Source of the DNA: Acanthosepion lycidas
Taxonomy: Eukaryota; Mollusca; Cephalopoda; Sepiida; Sepiidae
Reading direction: 5' to 3'
NCBI GenBank assembly: GCA_963932145.1
Contig: OZ010593.1
Location: 39,483,795 to 39,547,794, forward strand
Length of the DNA stretch: 64,000 nucleotides
Under the pieces are notes generated by a model, which searched no databases, had not been told where the DNA came from, and saw nothing but the letters and a program-made list of their open reading frames with translations. Each line of letters begins with the position of its first letter. The first letter of the stretch is position 1. This document shows, in pieces, positions 36,177 to 47,684 of this stretch. The translations under genes were made by a program, and so were the position numbers.

Positions 36177-36791
36177 CATAACACATCATATTTATTTCTA
36201 TGGCAACTCCAACAGATGGGGATCACAATAACATCACAAGTTTTCAGCTATATATATAAAACATAATTAATAGCATTGACTCTACGTTTTCATTAGTAAT
36301 GAGTCTGCATTTTGTAGATTGGCATCTGTACAATAGGGCATGTTGACATTTTTTTTTTTAAATCAACATTGCACTCTGTGCAAAGGCTGGAGTTCGATGT
36401 GATACCAATAATTAAATTCATAGCTTTTACCAATTTTTGAACATTTAATTTTAAAATATCATCTGAAAAATGTATGGAAGTACCTAATTTCTAATGGTTT
36501 TTTGCTTACAAACTGATTTCGGCATTTTGCTATTTCAAGAATAAATCCAAATATTGACAATATTTTTTGTATTAGAATAGAAAATATATTCAAACCAGAA
36601 TTTTAATTATGCAAAAACTAAAAATTGTAAAAGATTACAAAATAGGTTAATCAATGAATAAGATCTTACACCATTTGTTAAGTCTAACACCATAATATTT
36701 ATTGCTGGGCATAAATTATACAACAAAATGTTTTGAATTTGCATTGTTTATTGAAAATCACACTAAAACTACTGCACTGTAGAACAACATA
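36177..36791. other. Non-coding stretch
   Basis: AT-rich; nothing recognised. Confidence 0.5.
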
Positions 36792-37228
36792 TTACATCAC
36801 AATACAGCTAAATTGTTCAGGATATGTTCCCTTTGAAGTAAACAAAGGTCTTATTTGATGACATGATGACTTAGTAATTATGTTCTTGTGCCTTGCTTCT
36901 TGTCCATATACAATTTGTGAAGCTTCAGTAGGTAATTCAACTACTCTTTCCACACCTTGCAAATGTGCGGGTAAATTTGGCAACTCTAACATTGTGCCAT
37001 TTATTAGACTCTCTTCCAGTTCATTTTTGAAAAAACCTTCTGCAAGGTCAACAGAAAACCTTCTGCAGGTTGACAAAATTTATTTTGAGAAAGATTAATA
37101 AAATTTGACCAGTGTGGCATTTCAGAGTTGATGAATGTATTTTTATTGGAAAATTTGCCCACAGTTGCTAACCAAAGAGCCATTGTCAGTTGAATGTTGA
37201 GTCTCTGGCTTAAACATAGAAAGGACAC
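36792..37228 (-). pseudogene. Transposon-derived protein fragment
   Basis: Two minus-strand frames overlap by frameshift. One reads LELPNLPAHLQGVERVVELP and TEASQIVYGQEARHKNIITK. The 'P.H.Q.VER.V....EAS..V.G...R' pattern recalls a family of transposon-derived proteins repeated in many invertebrate genomes. The other (37004-37228) reads MALWLATVGKFSNKNTFINS just upstream. I cannot name the superfamily. Broken, so a pseudogene. Confidence 0.4.
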
Positions 37229-38323
37229 TGATCATCTCTCCAATCTCAATTTTGATGCTTCCATCTAGGGAGAGGCCGCTGATGTTCCAAGGAAATGTTA
37301 ATTTTAGCGCTCTATACAGGGACAGGTGAACATAAACAGGAACCCTTCCAAAACATTATTGCTGTAATTTCTTTTTTTTTTCAATATTGTTTGTTATTGT
37401 TAGCGGCGATGAGGTTTTGAAAGATTTAATTGCCTCCTCCACCATTACTCAAATCTGCCACACTCCTGAGCCAGTCTTATGACTACTTTAGAAAATTGGC
37501 AGGATTTCCCACATCAATTTGAACAATTTACTTGATGGCCAGAAAATAATTCAGGCCTTTATCTTTCCTTGAGTGCTTTTCCTCATTGCTCAGGAGAGAT
37601 GCAGCAGATTTATTCCTCACAAATTTTACAGAAATGTGGCTTTTTTTTTCTCTTCACTTTCAAGTTCGCAGACACTTTTTTCTTTTAGAAGGTGGAGGCA
37701 TTTCAGTCTTTTTGGAGCAAGTGACAGAACAGGAGTGTGTTTTTTTTTTTTCCCAATTTCTTGGGTTTATGAAATTTATTTAAAGATATAACCTTAGCGA
37801 GGATGGGTGAGGGAGTCAAAGTCTCTTGACATTGATGGGAGTTGGAGTGGAGGGGCCAGATAGCACTCCTTGACAAACCTGTTTCAGGGAATATGGTTCT
37901 TATCAATTTTTTCTTGTCCTGAATTGTATTTAATCCTTTCTTGTTGCAGTTTGCCTTTAGTTTTGTCAAGTTTTATTTTTTTTTTTTTTTTTTCACTTTT
38001 TTAGGATAGGTCTTCAGGTTCTTTGTAGTCTGCTTATTCGTGCCAGCCTTGGGAACTTCAGGGGACTGAGGACCTGCTGCCTGAAAGTTCCCCCTAGCCT
38101 GACCATGGCCCACTAATATATATAGCCCCACATGTCACATTTTAGGCTAATTTCTAACAGACCTATTTGGTTTATAGTCAGTTTTATCTAAAACATGTTA
38201 AAACTGCCCCAAAATACACAAACAGGTTGTTTTTTTTCTCATTTTAAACAGAAAAGTAATAAAAGACTGTAAACAAACAAAAAAGTTATTAAAGAATTAT
38301 GCAGTAATACAAAACAACTACAA
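37229..38323. other. Non-coding stretch
   Basis: Mixed composition with poly-T at 37739-37752 and 37978-37993. It lies between two transposon-like fragments and may be more of the same decayed elements. No clear coding match. Confidence 0.45.
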
Positions 38324-38713
38324 TTAAAAAATCAATTTTCTTGAGACCATTGCCTTTTTTTTTAAATAACAAAAAAAACATTCTAGAATATTATTTGAAG
38401 TTCTTCCAATGAAAACTTTGGTTTGTGGTAAAATATATTCACAACAATTTTTGTTGCAAAGTGAATTCCTTTTCCACAAATAAAAACATTTTGGAGAATA
38501 AGTTTCCAAAATTCTTTCAGCAGACTTTCTTGTAGTGAATTCATTATGTTTTACAATAAATTTATCTGTATCGTCAAGTATAGCAAAGCAAAAACAAATG
38601 AACTCTGCAATTTGGCTAGATGGAACCATAAGACCACCTTGAGAAAGTAAGTCAAAGTACTGTTTCTCTGTAACATCATCACTATTATTGCCTACTATGA
38701 CCAGAGAACACAT
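38324..38713 (-). pseudogene. Transposase-like fragment (possibly P-element/THAP type)
   Basis: An open stretch of about 129 codons on the minus strand: VTEKQYFDLLSQGGLMVPSS, then QIAEFICFCFAILDDTDKFI. 'LLSQGGL..PS....EFV...F..L' recalls the C-terminal part of P-element/THAP9-like transposases. The rest (TRKSAERILETYSPK) does not help further. The flanks show no intact gene or splice context. The assignment is by memory of the motif only. Confidence 0.45.
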
Positions 38714-39091
38714 TTCACATTGAAAATGTTTAATTAATTTCTTGGACTTTTCTCTAATAAAGAAAAAGTTGATAATGGAAATTTCTCCAGAAGTAATTTA
38801 TAGGCTTGAAGTAATTTACATGCACAGTCGTAAGGCATAACTTATTAATATTGATTGGTAATGTCTTCATTTTTTTTTTTTCTTTGAATTGAGTATGTTT
38901 GTTCTCCCACCACATTTTGTATGTGGTTTAGAAAATTTTCTAACGTACTAAATCTTGTGAGTTTAGCACTATGTCCATGTATAAACCACTGTGGTAACAG
39001 TATAGGGGGTCAGTTGCACTGGAGCTGGATGGGAAGGTGTTGGTCATTGCAAATACATTCTTTTATAGATGGAAAATGTGTTTCAGGGTCA

Positions 39092-39120
39092 AAGACTATT
39101 CTATAAATTAGAATAGTCTT
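39092..39120. repeat. 12-bp perfect hairpin
   Basis: 39092-39103 pairs exactly with 39109-39120 around a 5-base loop. Confidence 0.85.
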
Positions 39121-39719
39121 CCTTTTCTTTTCTTTTTCTTTAAAATTCAAAACCGTTAGGACAACTCTTTGCTTTTTTCCAATTGAGTAGAATCCTTTAT
39201 CATATCAGCTGAGATAAAATCATGTAATTCATCAGTTTGGACCAGTTGGTGTTTTGAATGCTTTCTGAATTCCCTTGCATTGGGTAAAAGAGATGGGTTT
39301 TCTTATTATTTTTTTTTCTGAAGGTATTGGATATAAATCCCTATTCAGGTTGTTTCATTTTCTTCAAAATGTTTCATACATAGAATTGAATTTTTGTAGG
39401 AAACCAACATAAACATAAAGAAAGCAGTTCTTTTAATTGTTTGTTAGGGCTTTAATCCCCAAAGCCACCAGTGATTCCACATCCACCACTGTTGTCCAAC
39501 AAATCTTTTTAATTTACTTGTCAACCACAAAAACTGATACAGTTGTCTTCTCATGCATTTCAATTCATGGATGTCTATTAAAAGCCCCCCCCCTCCTTAA
39601 TAAGGTGGCGTAACTCTTAGCCCTCTCTATGAATTCTGCAACATTGATTTTACAATTCAGCAGGGGATTTCCATGAACTATTAATTGCCCTGGCAACCCA
39701 ATAGATGTTCAAGGCACAG

Positions 39720-39761
39720 AGCCTCTTTGAAAGAACAAGTAAATGTTCTTTCAAGGAGGCT
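39720..39761. repeat. 18-bp hairpin, one mismatch
   Basis: 39720-39737 pairs with 39744-39761; loop of 6 bases. Confidence 0.88.
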
Positions 39762-39879
39762 CCTTGCTGTGAATGTGACAGAAAGTACAGACTTAGACTC
39801 AATTGAAACAGACCAAAAACAATAACAGAGCAATACTACTTTTTCTTTCTTTCTTTTTTTTTTTAAAGAAAAAAAAAAG

Positions 39880-40045
39880 AAACGGAACTAGATGAGATAT
39901 CCCTAGACATGGATAACCAAATGAAAACAATCTATGTTCATAAAGTAAATAAAGGGTTCAGTTTGAAATTCCTTGAAGGTTACTTCAATTGAAGAAGACT
40001 GGAGGGCATAATGGTTGAAACATGATAATAGCAACAAAGATGAAA
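39880..40045 (+). mobile_element. Penelope-type 3' tail, isolated
   Basis: Shares ggttcagttt.aaattcc, the gaagaagactgga box and the gttgaaacat box with the tail of the element at 25500-26612. No coding part is attached, so it is a 5'-truncated copy. Confidence 0.6.
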
Positions 40046-40343
40046 GCAATAGTATAAATGTAAATAATAAATTTGTTTTACAATTAAATGTGTTTTTATT
40101 TAAATCTGAAAATGAAAATAAATTATTTAATAAAATAAATTAAATTTTTCTGTGCTGTTTTTTTTTATTTTGTCTTCTTGACCTCAGCCAATGATAATAG
40201 GATTGAACTGAGCTGTATCATTTGTCTAAAGTCATTAAATACATTATTTTTCAAAATAAATCAGAAAACATAATTTTTTGCCCTTTTATTTATTTTGTTT
40301 CATTAACTTCTAAAACTTCGATATAAGCTTTGAATGCTGGGCA

Positions 40344-40421
40344 ATTTAAACAAGAAAAAAAAAGCTGTTTTCTGAAATGAAACCTTCATTTCAGAAAATA
40401 GATTTTTTTTCTTGTTTAAAT
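40344..40421. repeat. About 37-bp hairpin with few mismatches, 3-base loop
   Basis: 40344-40381 pairs with 40385-40421 (aatttaaacaag pairs with cttgtttaaat; ttctgaaatgaa with ttcatttcagaa), with small mismatches in an A/T run. Confidence 0.85.
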
Positions 40422-40479
40422 CATTTCAGCCCAAGTAAAGGGATAATGCAAAAGGTGACTGAAAAAGAAAAATGCAAAA

Positions 40480-40940
40480 ACAATAGTGAATAGAAAGGAG
40501 AATAAACAGAAGATGGCAGTTGATGTTACATTCAAATTTTTGAAGATTTAGTTGACAGGAAAGCTAGAATAGAGTTCCACAGTCGTGAAGAGTGAGAGAA
40601 GAAATTATTGGCAGAGAATGTATGGTTAAATCTAGTACTAAGCATAAATTAATGAGGAAAGCTCATCAGAACAAGTACTATGAAAATATTTATAAAAATT
40701 CACAGGGAAGCTAGGTTATGGCAGTAGGAAAGTGACTGAAGCTGAGATGCCAGGGCCAAACTGCTAATATTGCAAATTCTTCTTGGAATTTTGTTAATCT
40801 CTAGATACATAACAGAAATACCAGACCAGATGTGGTAGCAATATTCAATGCATGGATGAATGGTAAACATATAAATGTATAAGATAGATTCTTGCAAAAA
40901 TAATTATCTAGCATGATACAATGAAACAACTTTCCTAGTA
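40480..40940 (-). pseudogene. LINE ORF2 C-terminal fragment
   Basis: The minus strand reads MFTIHPCIEYCYHIWSGISV and YLEINKIPRRICN, SLALASQLQSLSYCHNLASL, then further on TRFNHTFSANNFFSHSSRLW and NSILAF. 'P.IEY...IW.G....L..L..IQ.R', 'L..RR..ASL' and 'F..RT..LWN.LP' mark the region after the RT in jockey/CR1-like LINEs. It is 5'-truncated and frameshifted. The same family region occurs on the + strand at 60150-60560. Confidence 0.75.
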
Positions 40941-42731
40941 GCAGACCTCACAATTAAATTAATGTCATAATTCCACTTCATATCAGTGGAAAATGTGAAA
41001 CAAAGAAGGTGCAATGAGTTGCTCTCTTGAAAATTAGCATCAGCCATGCAGATGAAAGGCAGAAAATATTTTCTTAGATGATTAAGAACAATATTTAAAA
41101 AGCATAATAACCACTAACTTTCCATATTTGACTGCTTTAAACAAAAACTTTTTCTCCGAATTATGGAATTTTATTGAAAAGATGTTTGCTATTTCATTGT
41201 CTTTTTAAAATAGTTTAAACCTGATCCCAGATTGAGAAGTCATGCATATGAACTAACAGACTAATAATTTAAAAAATGCCATGACCCTTTTCTGTAGATT
41301 ACTTTTATTATTATCTTATAATTCTGCTTGTCCCTTCCTTAGCAGATATGTTGTGTGGAACCCTGTTAAAAATTGTAAAAAAAAAAAAATAAAAAAAATT
41401 CAATAAATAATATCACTAAAGTCTCAATTCTCTGCAAACATAAATTCACATAGACATCAACTCATTTTGTGTGAAAGTAGACTCACATGAGCTCCAAATT
41501 CAAATTCCCACATTAGCATTTATTAACCAATCAATGACATCATCTCGAACACCATTCAATACAAACTTTGAAAGATCACTCCAGAATATGATTAATAATA
41601 TTATCCCAAATAAAAATAGAAATTAAAACTTGGGAAATATATTTATTAACCAATAAACTTATGAATTTAGTAAATTTAACTTTTAACTTCCTGAAATCCA
41701 CTTTTTTCTTATAATTAGTGTAGTGCAAATTAAAAAAAAACAGTTTTCAGTATAAACCATTGACCAGGAATGTAAACAATACTGCATGCTCAAAATAACT
41801 TATTGAGTTCTAAGTCTCTTGTAAATAATTCTTGCTTTTAAGATAATTCATACAACATGAAAAACATACGAGCGAGATATATAAACAAAGTAAATTGTAG
41901 CAATAATACAAATATGGTCAACTGATAACTTGCCTACTGCTGTAATCACACAACACATTAACTCACCTACATAAAATAATGTAAACATGAAATTTTTGTG
42001 GTCACATACATTTTTTCTCTCATACTAACACAATTCATTTCTTTCATGTAAAAAAAAAATTTTTCATTGAACTATATTTACAAGGAACTTTGTAACTTGT
42101 TTATTTCAACTTGAAAGAAAACAAAGATTACTTTTATACTCAATAAAAAATTAAATTTGTAGAACTGTGTCTGAAGATTATTTTTCTTCACTTTTCAGAC
42201 ACTTTTCCCTCTACCTTCCAATACCTCATAAATAATAGACTATTCCATTTTGATTGTGTGGTAATACAGAAAAGACATATCAGAGAAGCTACTTAGTTTC
42301 AGTGACAAAAAGAACGAAAGAATGAAAGATAGAATTGTTTAATGTCTGTTTCAGTGAAATGGAAAAAAATTAATTTCAAATCTTTTCATTTGTTCCTCCT
42401 TACTACTTTAAATAAATAAAATAAAAGGGAGTTTGTGAACAAAACTAATTATAAGAATGAATGTAATAAACAAGCCCGACTTTTAAGTCGTAAAAATTAG
42501 CAAAAATGAAGAGGTCACAAACTTTTCTTTTTTTCTTCAATGGAATCAAAAGTTAGTAAAACAAAAGACTGAAAAAAATAAAATACTTTGGCCTAATGGT
42601 TAGTTAAGCCTAAATTATAAAGAGAGTGAAATGAAAAACTGAAAAATAAAAAAATAAAATGCTTAGCTTATAAAAGTCTTTGGCAATTCATCACTGTATA
42701 TTTGGGGAGGAGAAATATGATCTTGCTCACT
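40941..42731. other. Non-coding stretch
   Basis: AT-rich sequence with poly-A tracts. No gene or repeat recognised. Confidence 0.5.
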
Positions 42732-42971
42732 TTAGTTATCTACTTTCTTAAAGTTATGGAGGACCTTAAATTCACTTGGGCCTTGTGGCTGCAGGTTTTT
42801 CTTTTCCAAAATGTCCAGGTCGACATGACAAATGTCTTCCCCAGAATGATATTTCTTTTTTTCTTCTGAATACTTTTTATGTCGGAGCTCCTCTTCCAAA
42901 TATTTGTTTGAGGAACTCTGGTGTCTCTTAGAGTTGTTCTGTGATGGTGAAGCTGATACTAGTGGCTTGGA
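42732..42971 (-). CDS. Probable terminal coding exon of an unrecognised gene
   Basis: On the minus strand a strong acceptor (tcctcctccttcaccctgct then aaaag) precedes 79 codons and TAA: SKPLVSASPSQNNSKRHQSS, SNKYLEEELRHKKYSEEKKK, YHSGEDICHVDLDILEKKNL, QPQGPSEFKVLHNFKKVDN. It is Ser/Lys-rich, then a charged, helix-like EEELRHKKYSEEKKK, then a more ordered tail. Codon use and GC are higher than in the neighbourhood. The exon opens in phase 0. The frame upstream of the acceptor meets a stop (ctaaaag), which fits an intron border but would equally fit a processed pseudogene with one stop. I do not recognise the family. It could be the end of the gene seen at 57453-61310. Confidence 0.5.
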   Translation of the reverse strand, partial: SKPLVSASPSQNNSKRHQSSSNKYLEEELRHKKYSEEKKKYHSGEDICHVDLDILEKKNLQPQGPSEFKVLHNFKKVDN

Positions 42972-42979
42972 CTTTTAGC

Positions 42980-44290
42980 AGGGTGAAGGAGGAGGAGCAG
43001 GGTTATTTTTGCATGAGAGAGAGAATTCAGGGTGGGAGAGGATGCATATACTTTTTGGGTGAAGATATAGTCATGACATTACCTTTTTTTATTGCTTTTT
43101 GAGGAAGATTTATTGCATAAATCCACATAAATGAGAAATCATTTTTATGATCATTATGGATATGAGTATTCTATGATTTCATGTTTGAAACTAAGTATGC
43201 AAAAAACATGAATAAATGAGACAATGTTGTGGAAATTTTGTCAGTTTTTATTCATAAACAGTTTATTTAGAAAAATTAATGAGAACTGAAACTGGCCATT
43301 CCACTTTTTGTAAATCTGCAGTTTTCTGCCAATATCTCTTAAATGCTTCATGAGAATTCATAATGGATGCAGAGTTTCTCTAAAGATTTTATTAGGTATC
43401 TGCAAAAATCTCTAGAAAAAAAAATATATATGTGTGTGTCTGTGTGTACTAGTTGTTAAAAAGAATGTTATACAATTTTTGAGATACCTATAGCTTTAAT
43501 TGGTCAAGTCATAAGTAATTTCTATTTTGAAGAATAAAGTGAATTAACAGAATTTAATAATTAAATTTAAGATTTATCAAGTTGCTCATAGAGACAAAAG
43601 TACATTTTCTCAGTTATGATTTTAAACTTGTGTACTTGAAAATAAAAATTTTCAAATACACAAGTTTCTTTATTGAAATAACCTAGAGTTAAAATTTGTT
43701 CAATATTTTGTTTGTTCTTATATACAGAAAGTCATTTATTTGGATTGTTGGTTACTACTTCTACATTTGGTCATGAATTTTACTTGTCATCCCCTTCTTT
43801 TATATCTCTTTATTTGGATAACTTCTTTTGATATTGTCACTAATGCTTCCCTGTTTGAGATCTTCATATTTGCTCTTAACTACAACTAAATGTGATTGCT
43901 GCAAATAGAGTTGGTGTATAGTTTTTCTTATTGCATTTCTTGGTGATGCTTTGGGTTATTTTAAATTTTGTATTTTCACTCTTTGTTTGCATAAGGATAG
44001 TGACTATCCCAAGGTCAATGTTTGAGTATGTTTTTGTAGGCAAAACTGAATTTCTAAAACATTTGTTACTTGTCAAGTAGTCCATCTGCATCCTGCTTCT
44101 TGGCTTTAACATACAATTTGCACATAAAACTTTAACCTATAAATCTCAATAAAGAAGCCATTACTTCCAGAAGATGACTATGTTATTGATGTCATTTTGT
44201 TGCTAGATAGCAACTGTTTTCACTTAATACTTTGTCAAACAATAAAAAATAATATTTATAAAATTTCTTCTTTCCTTAATGAATTTACTT
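42980..44290. other. Non-coding stretch
   Basis: GA-rich patch at 42975-43060, TG run at 43429-43447, hairpin at 43624-43667. No gene supported. Confidence 0.5.
43624..43667. repeat. 20-bp hairpin, one mismatch, 4-base loop
   Basis: 43624-43643 pairs with 43648-43667 with one mismatch. Confidence 0.88.
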
Positions 44291-44294
44291 TTGA

Positions 44295-45650
44295 CTGTAA
44301 CAGATAAGGATGTCATCAAATCACTAAAAATCAATAATGCAGCAGGTCTGGATGAAATTCTAGAAGTATGGAAAATCATTTACTTAGATGATATATTGTT
44401 TACAAAGGCCAGGCACCAGATGTTTGAAAGAAAGATCTGGGTCTCACAAAAACTATAGAGGTATAACATTAACAGCTGTTACAGCAAAGTGTTATAACAA
44501 AATTTTTCTAAATAGGTCAATAAATGGGTGAATTCTAATATTGAGAATCAACCAGAATGGATTTAAAGAAGGTTAAACTACTGATACAGAGATATAAACA
44601 TTGTATCATCTTAATTGAGGCTATAGAAATCTTCATCAGTTTTGTCATTTGGGGAAATATTTTACTTCCATACACAGAGAAAAAACTCAAGGCTTTGGAA
44701 TACCAACTAAAATAGTATCTGCTATCAATATGATACACACAAATACTATCACAAGTATTGTCATCAAATGAATTTAAAAAATCTAGGCTGGAGTCTTATA
44801 GGAGACACACTGACCTTATTTCTGTTCATTGCGTTTGGCTTCACAATGAGAATTGCAACTAATAATGAGAGAAATATCAGATTTTCCATAAAAGAAGCAA
44901 CATCATAGACATAGCTTGTGCAGATGATCTAGTTCTTGTATCCAACATTCTTGAACAAGCACAATTATTTCTTGCCAGATTAGAATCTGTTACAGCACAA
45001 ACTGGACTCCATATAAATGAAACTAAAACAGAATTCATGTCTTAATCAAGCAAATTTTATAACATTTCAAAAGTGAAAAAGTGAAGGATTTTTGTATATC
45101 TGGTATCATGGTTGAATACTTCACAAAAACACAGATTTTAAAATTGTAACGGCATAAACAGCACTATCAAAAATGTCTACCATCTAGAAGTCAAAAATGA
45201 AAAATGTCTACAAATGCAATTCTTTTTAGGTCAACAGTATAGACAGTCTTCTTGTACACATCAAAGAAGTTGGACATTAACAAAATCACTAACAACAAAA
45301 AAAAAGAAGATAGATAAAATATATGCTTGACTACTGAAAGCAGTGCTAAATGTCAGCTGGAAACAACAACAACATAATCCTATGAAGAAACCTACCAAAG
45401 ATTGTGAGCACAGTTTATTGGAAAAGTAAACAAGTTTTGCATCATCCTATACTATGGAATCCAAATTAAGAGCAAAATCAAGAGGTAGACCAGTAAGAAC
45501 CTTCATTGATCAATGTATAGATGACACTGGAACCAGAAAGGAAGAAGTGGGTAGAGCTATGGGTAACCAAAACTGAAAGAAGTGGTCAGAATGTGTTTGT
45601 TCAAGGATGATCCTGTAGACACAAAGAGGAAATATTTCTGAAATTTCTTA
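44295..45650 (+). pseudogene. LINE reverse transcriptase remnant
   Basis: The + strand reading, with frameshifts, shows DKDVIKSLKINNAAGLDEI (44305-44360), the start of a LINE RT; then IACADDLVLVSNILEQAQLF and LARLESVTAQTGLHINETKT (44910-45035), where C-ADD corresponds to the catalytic Y/F-ADD box; and near the end KLRAKSRGRPVRTFIDQCID with DTGTRKEEVGRAMGNQN (45460-45570), the usual C-terminal part. Target-primed retrotransposons of this kind copy themselves by RT and endonuclease; this one is broken. Its clade (RTE-like or other) is not fixed. Confidence 0.78.
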
Positions 45651-45812
45651 CCTCCATTTATTTAATCAAGTTGCTTCCTCTGAACCTGTCACATTTAGTT
45701 TGACTTTATTTCTATAGTTCAACTGCCTGACGACAGGTTTAAGATGGACTTTAGTCATATTTTCTACATATCATATGAAATCATGAATTAGAAAGTTTTC
45801 TTTGCTGCATAG

Positions 45813-45943
45813 TTTTAAGTTCACATATTTTTTAAATTAAAGTTTCTCCATAATTATTTATAACTAAAGTCTTTTTACTTTATGTAAATACTGAAACTAT
45901 ACAATTTGTAAATTTATATACTAAACTTAGGAGTAATGAAGAT
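45813..45943. repeat. 131-bp repeat, copy A
   Basis: Reverse complement of 49360-49494 with only about two or three differences. It lies just after the LINE remnant. Confidence 0.92.
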
Positions 45944-46740
45944 ATCAGTAAAAAAAAAAATACACTAAAAAAAAAAATTGAAAATGAGACAAATTTCATT
46001 AAATGTTAAAAAAACATAAAAGTTTCAAGTTTCCTTTAATAATACAAACCCTCTACAATTATAATTCTAAAAGGCAATCCAACTTCTGAAAGTTTTTCAT
46101 AAATGACAATCACTCTGCATCTCCTTCCACTCATCAACTGGATGCTCCTACTTCTATGTTAACTTTCTAACTTCTGAATTGCCTAACAAAACTTGACAAC
46201 ACTACATTCTCTTTTCAAAGAATCATCTGAGTACATCATGTACTTTGCTCACTCTTTACTCTTTCTACCAAGGACTTTTATAACTTCTGCTGCTACTGTA
46301 AGTTTCCACTTTCTCTATCTCATTCTTAAGATGTTCAAAAGAATATTTTGAGCAAACCCTACACCTATCTTCCTTGCACATAAATTATAGTGAATAAAAA
46401 TTTATTTCTGTTTCAACCAGTCCTTTCTTTTATTGTGTGCTTAGAGATATTAATTAATATTTTTTTGTATATGGTAAAATCCCCATAGATTTTTCAAGAC
46501 AGAAAAATTTCTTAGATTAAACGTTTACATTAGTATAAATTTCAGATTAGTTTATCATTTTAAAATTCTTACTTTTACTATGACTAATTGTAAAAAAAAA
46601 CAAAAATTTTGTGTAGTAAATCAGTTACAGAAGAGTGCAGATATATGACGAAATTTGAATTTTGCTTGCTAATTGATCTCATAAACAAATTGATAAGGCA
46701 TTGTCCATGTCAGATAGGATCCCAATTAAATCTTTTTAGA
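45944..46740. other. Non-coding stretch
   Basis: AT-rich with poly-A; nothing recognised. Confidence 0.5.
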
Positions 46741-47640
46741 GGTTACTTGATTATTTTATGATCCCTGCTGTGTGACACCAAGCCCATGGTCAACTCCCAG
46801 TCACAGTGTGAAGCTGTAAGGTTTTTTCTACTGCCGTTTTGTGGTTGACTCTTTGTCGCTTCCACCAGCCTGTGTCCTGGCCATTCGGTGGTCATCGCTA
46901 CTTGGCGAAATCCCCTGGTCAGAATACCAATATATGACACTCAGCTGTCCAGGGTTGAATCCAGTGGTTACGGCACCAATATATTGCACCAGAGTCGAGT
47001 TCTGGTCGTCGATGTTAACGGCTTCACCAGTTGTACCGGTTCAATGCCAATTCTATTGTTCACAGCTCAATTGCAACGTCTGGTTACTGGAGTAACTGCC
47101 TCGAGTCTAACCTACTCACGTTGTGACTTTGATCTTAGTTAGACGAGATCAATCAGCTGTCAGGCCATAGTGTTAGCTGAGTCCAAATTGAAGGTGGTGT
47201 TGCACAAGCGCAAAGAAAGAAAAAAATAAATGAAAGAAAAACCTAAGAGGTCCAAGTATGTTTAAGAAATAACAATTCAATTTTATCCTTCCGTTGTATA
47301 CAGGAGCGTGCTTTTCTCCCAGCCCGTTTCCTATGAAATGTGACACTTCTATGTTTCAAGCAAGTTGATATTGTAAATCAACTAATTTAGTTTTTAAGTG
47401 CTGGCTTAACTTCGTTCGTCAGTATAACTTGCTATCGGTAGCATCAGCGAAGTTGGAGGTCATGGAATCTCTTGGTCAGCTTCTACGAAGCAACACCCTG
47501 GTTCAAAACCAGCTCAACTCAACTTTTCCAACTCTGCAATTCAACTGTGTAGAATGACCAATCGACGGTCATTTATATGGGTACCGACCAAAACCCGGTG
47601 TGGGGGCCCAACGCGGCCTGGTTTCTCTGTAATCTCTATT
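46741..47640. mobile_element. CpG-richer block, possible LTR and leader of an unassigned retroelement
   Basis: Composition jumps to a higher GC and CpG content over about 900 bases. Near 47600 gtgtgggggcccaacgcggc resembles the primer-binding region after a retroelement LTR (TGG..GCCCAACG). Two open + strand frames (46841-47095 and 46888-47142) have no recognisable protein and no splice context. Weak assignment. Confidence 0.3.
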
Positions 47641-47684
47641 TCTAACAAGAAATCTACTTGTTGTCAGGACAAGAAAATTGATTA

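Larger units (their letters stand above)
38714..40040. other. Non-coding stretch with two hairpins and an element tail
   Basis: Hairpins at 39092-39120 and 39720-39761. From about 39880 to 40040 there is a copy of the Penelope-type tail (taaataaagggttcag, gaagaagactggaggg, gttgaaacatg) on the + strand, matching 26510-26612. Otherwise nothing recognised. Confidence 0.6.

Noticed and set aside
37573-37791. Plus-strand Phe/Ser-rich peptides
   Set aside because: Two overlapping frames through poly-T sequence; no domain.
46841-47142. Two overlapping plus-strand proteins in the CpG-rich block
   Set aside because: They overlap in different frames, have no recognisable motif, and lie in probable repeat sequence.
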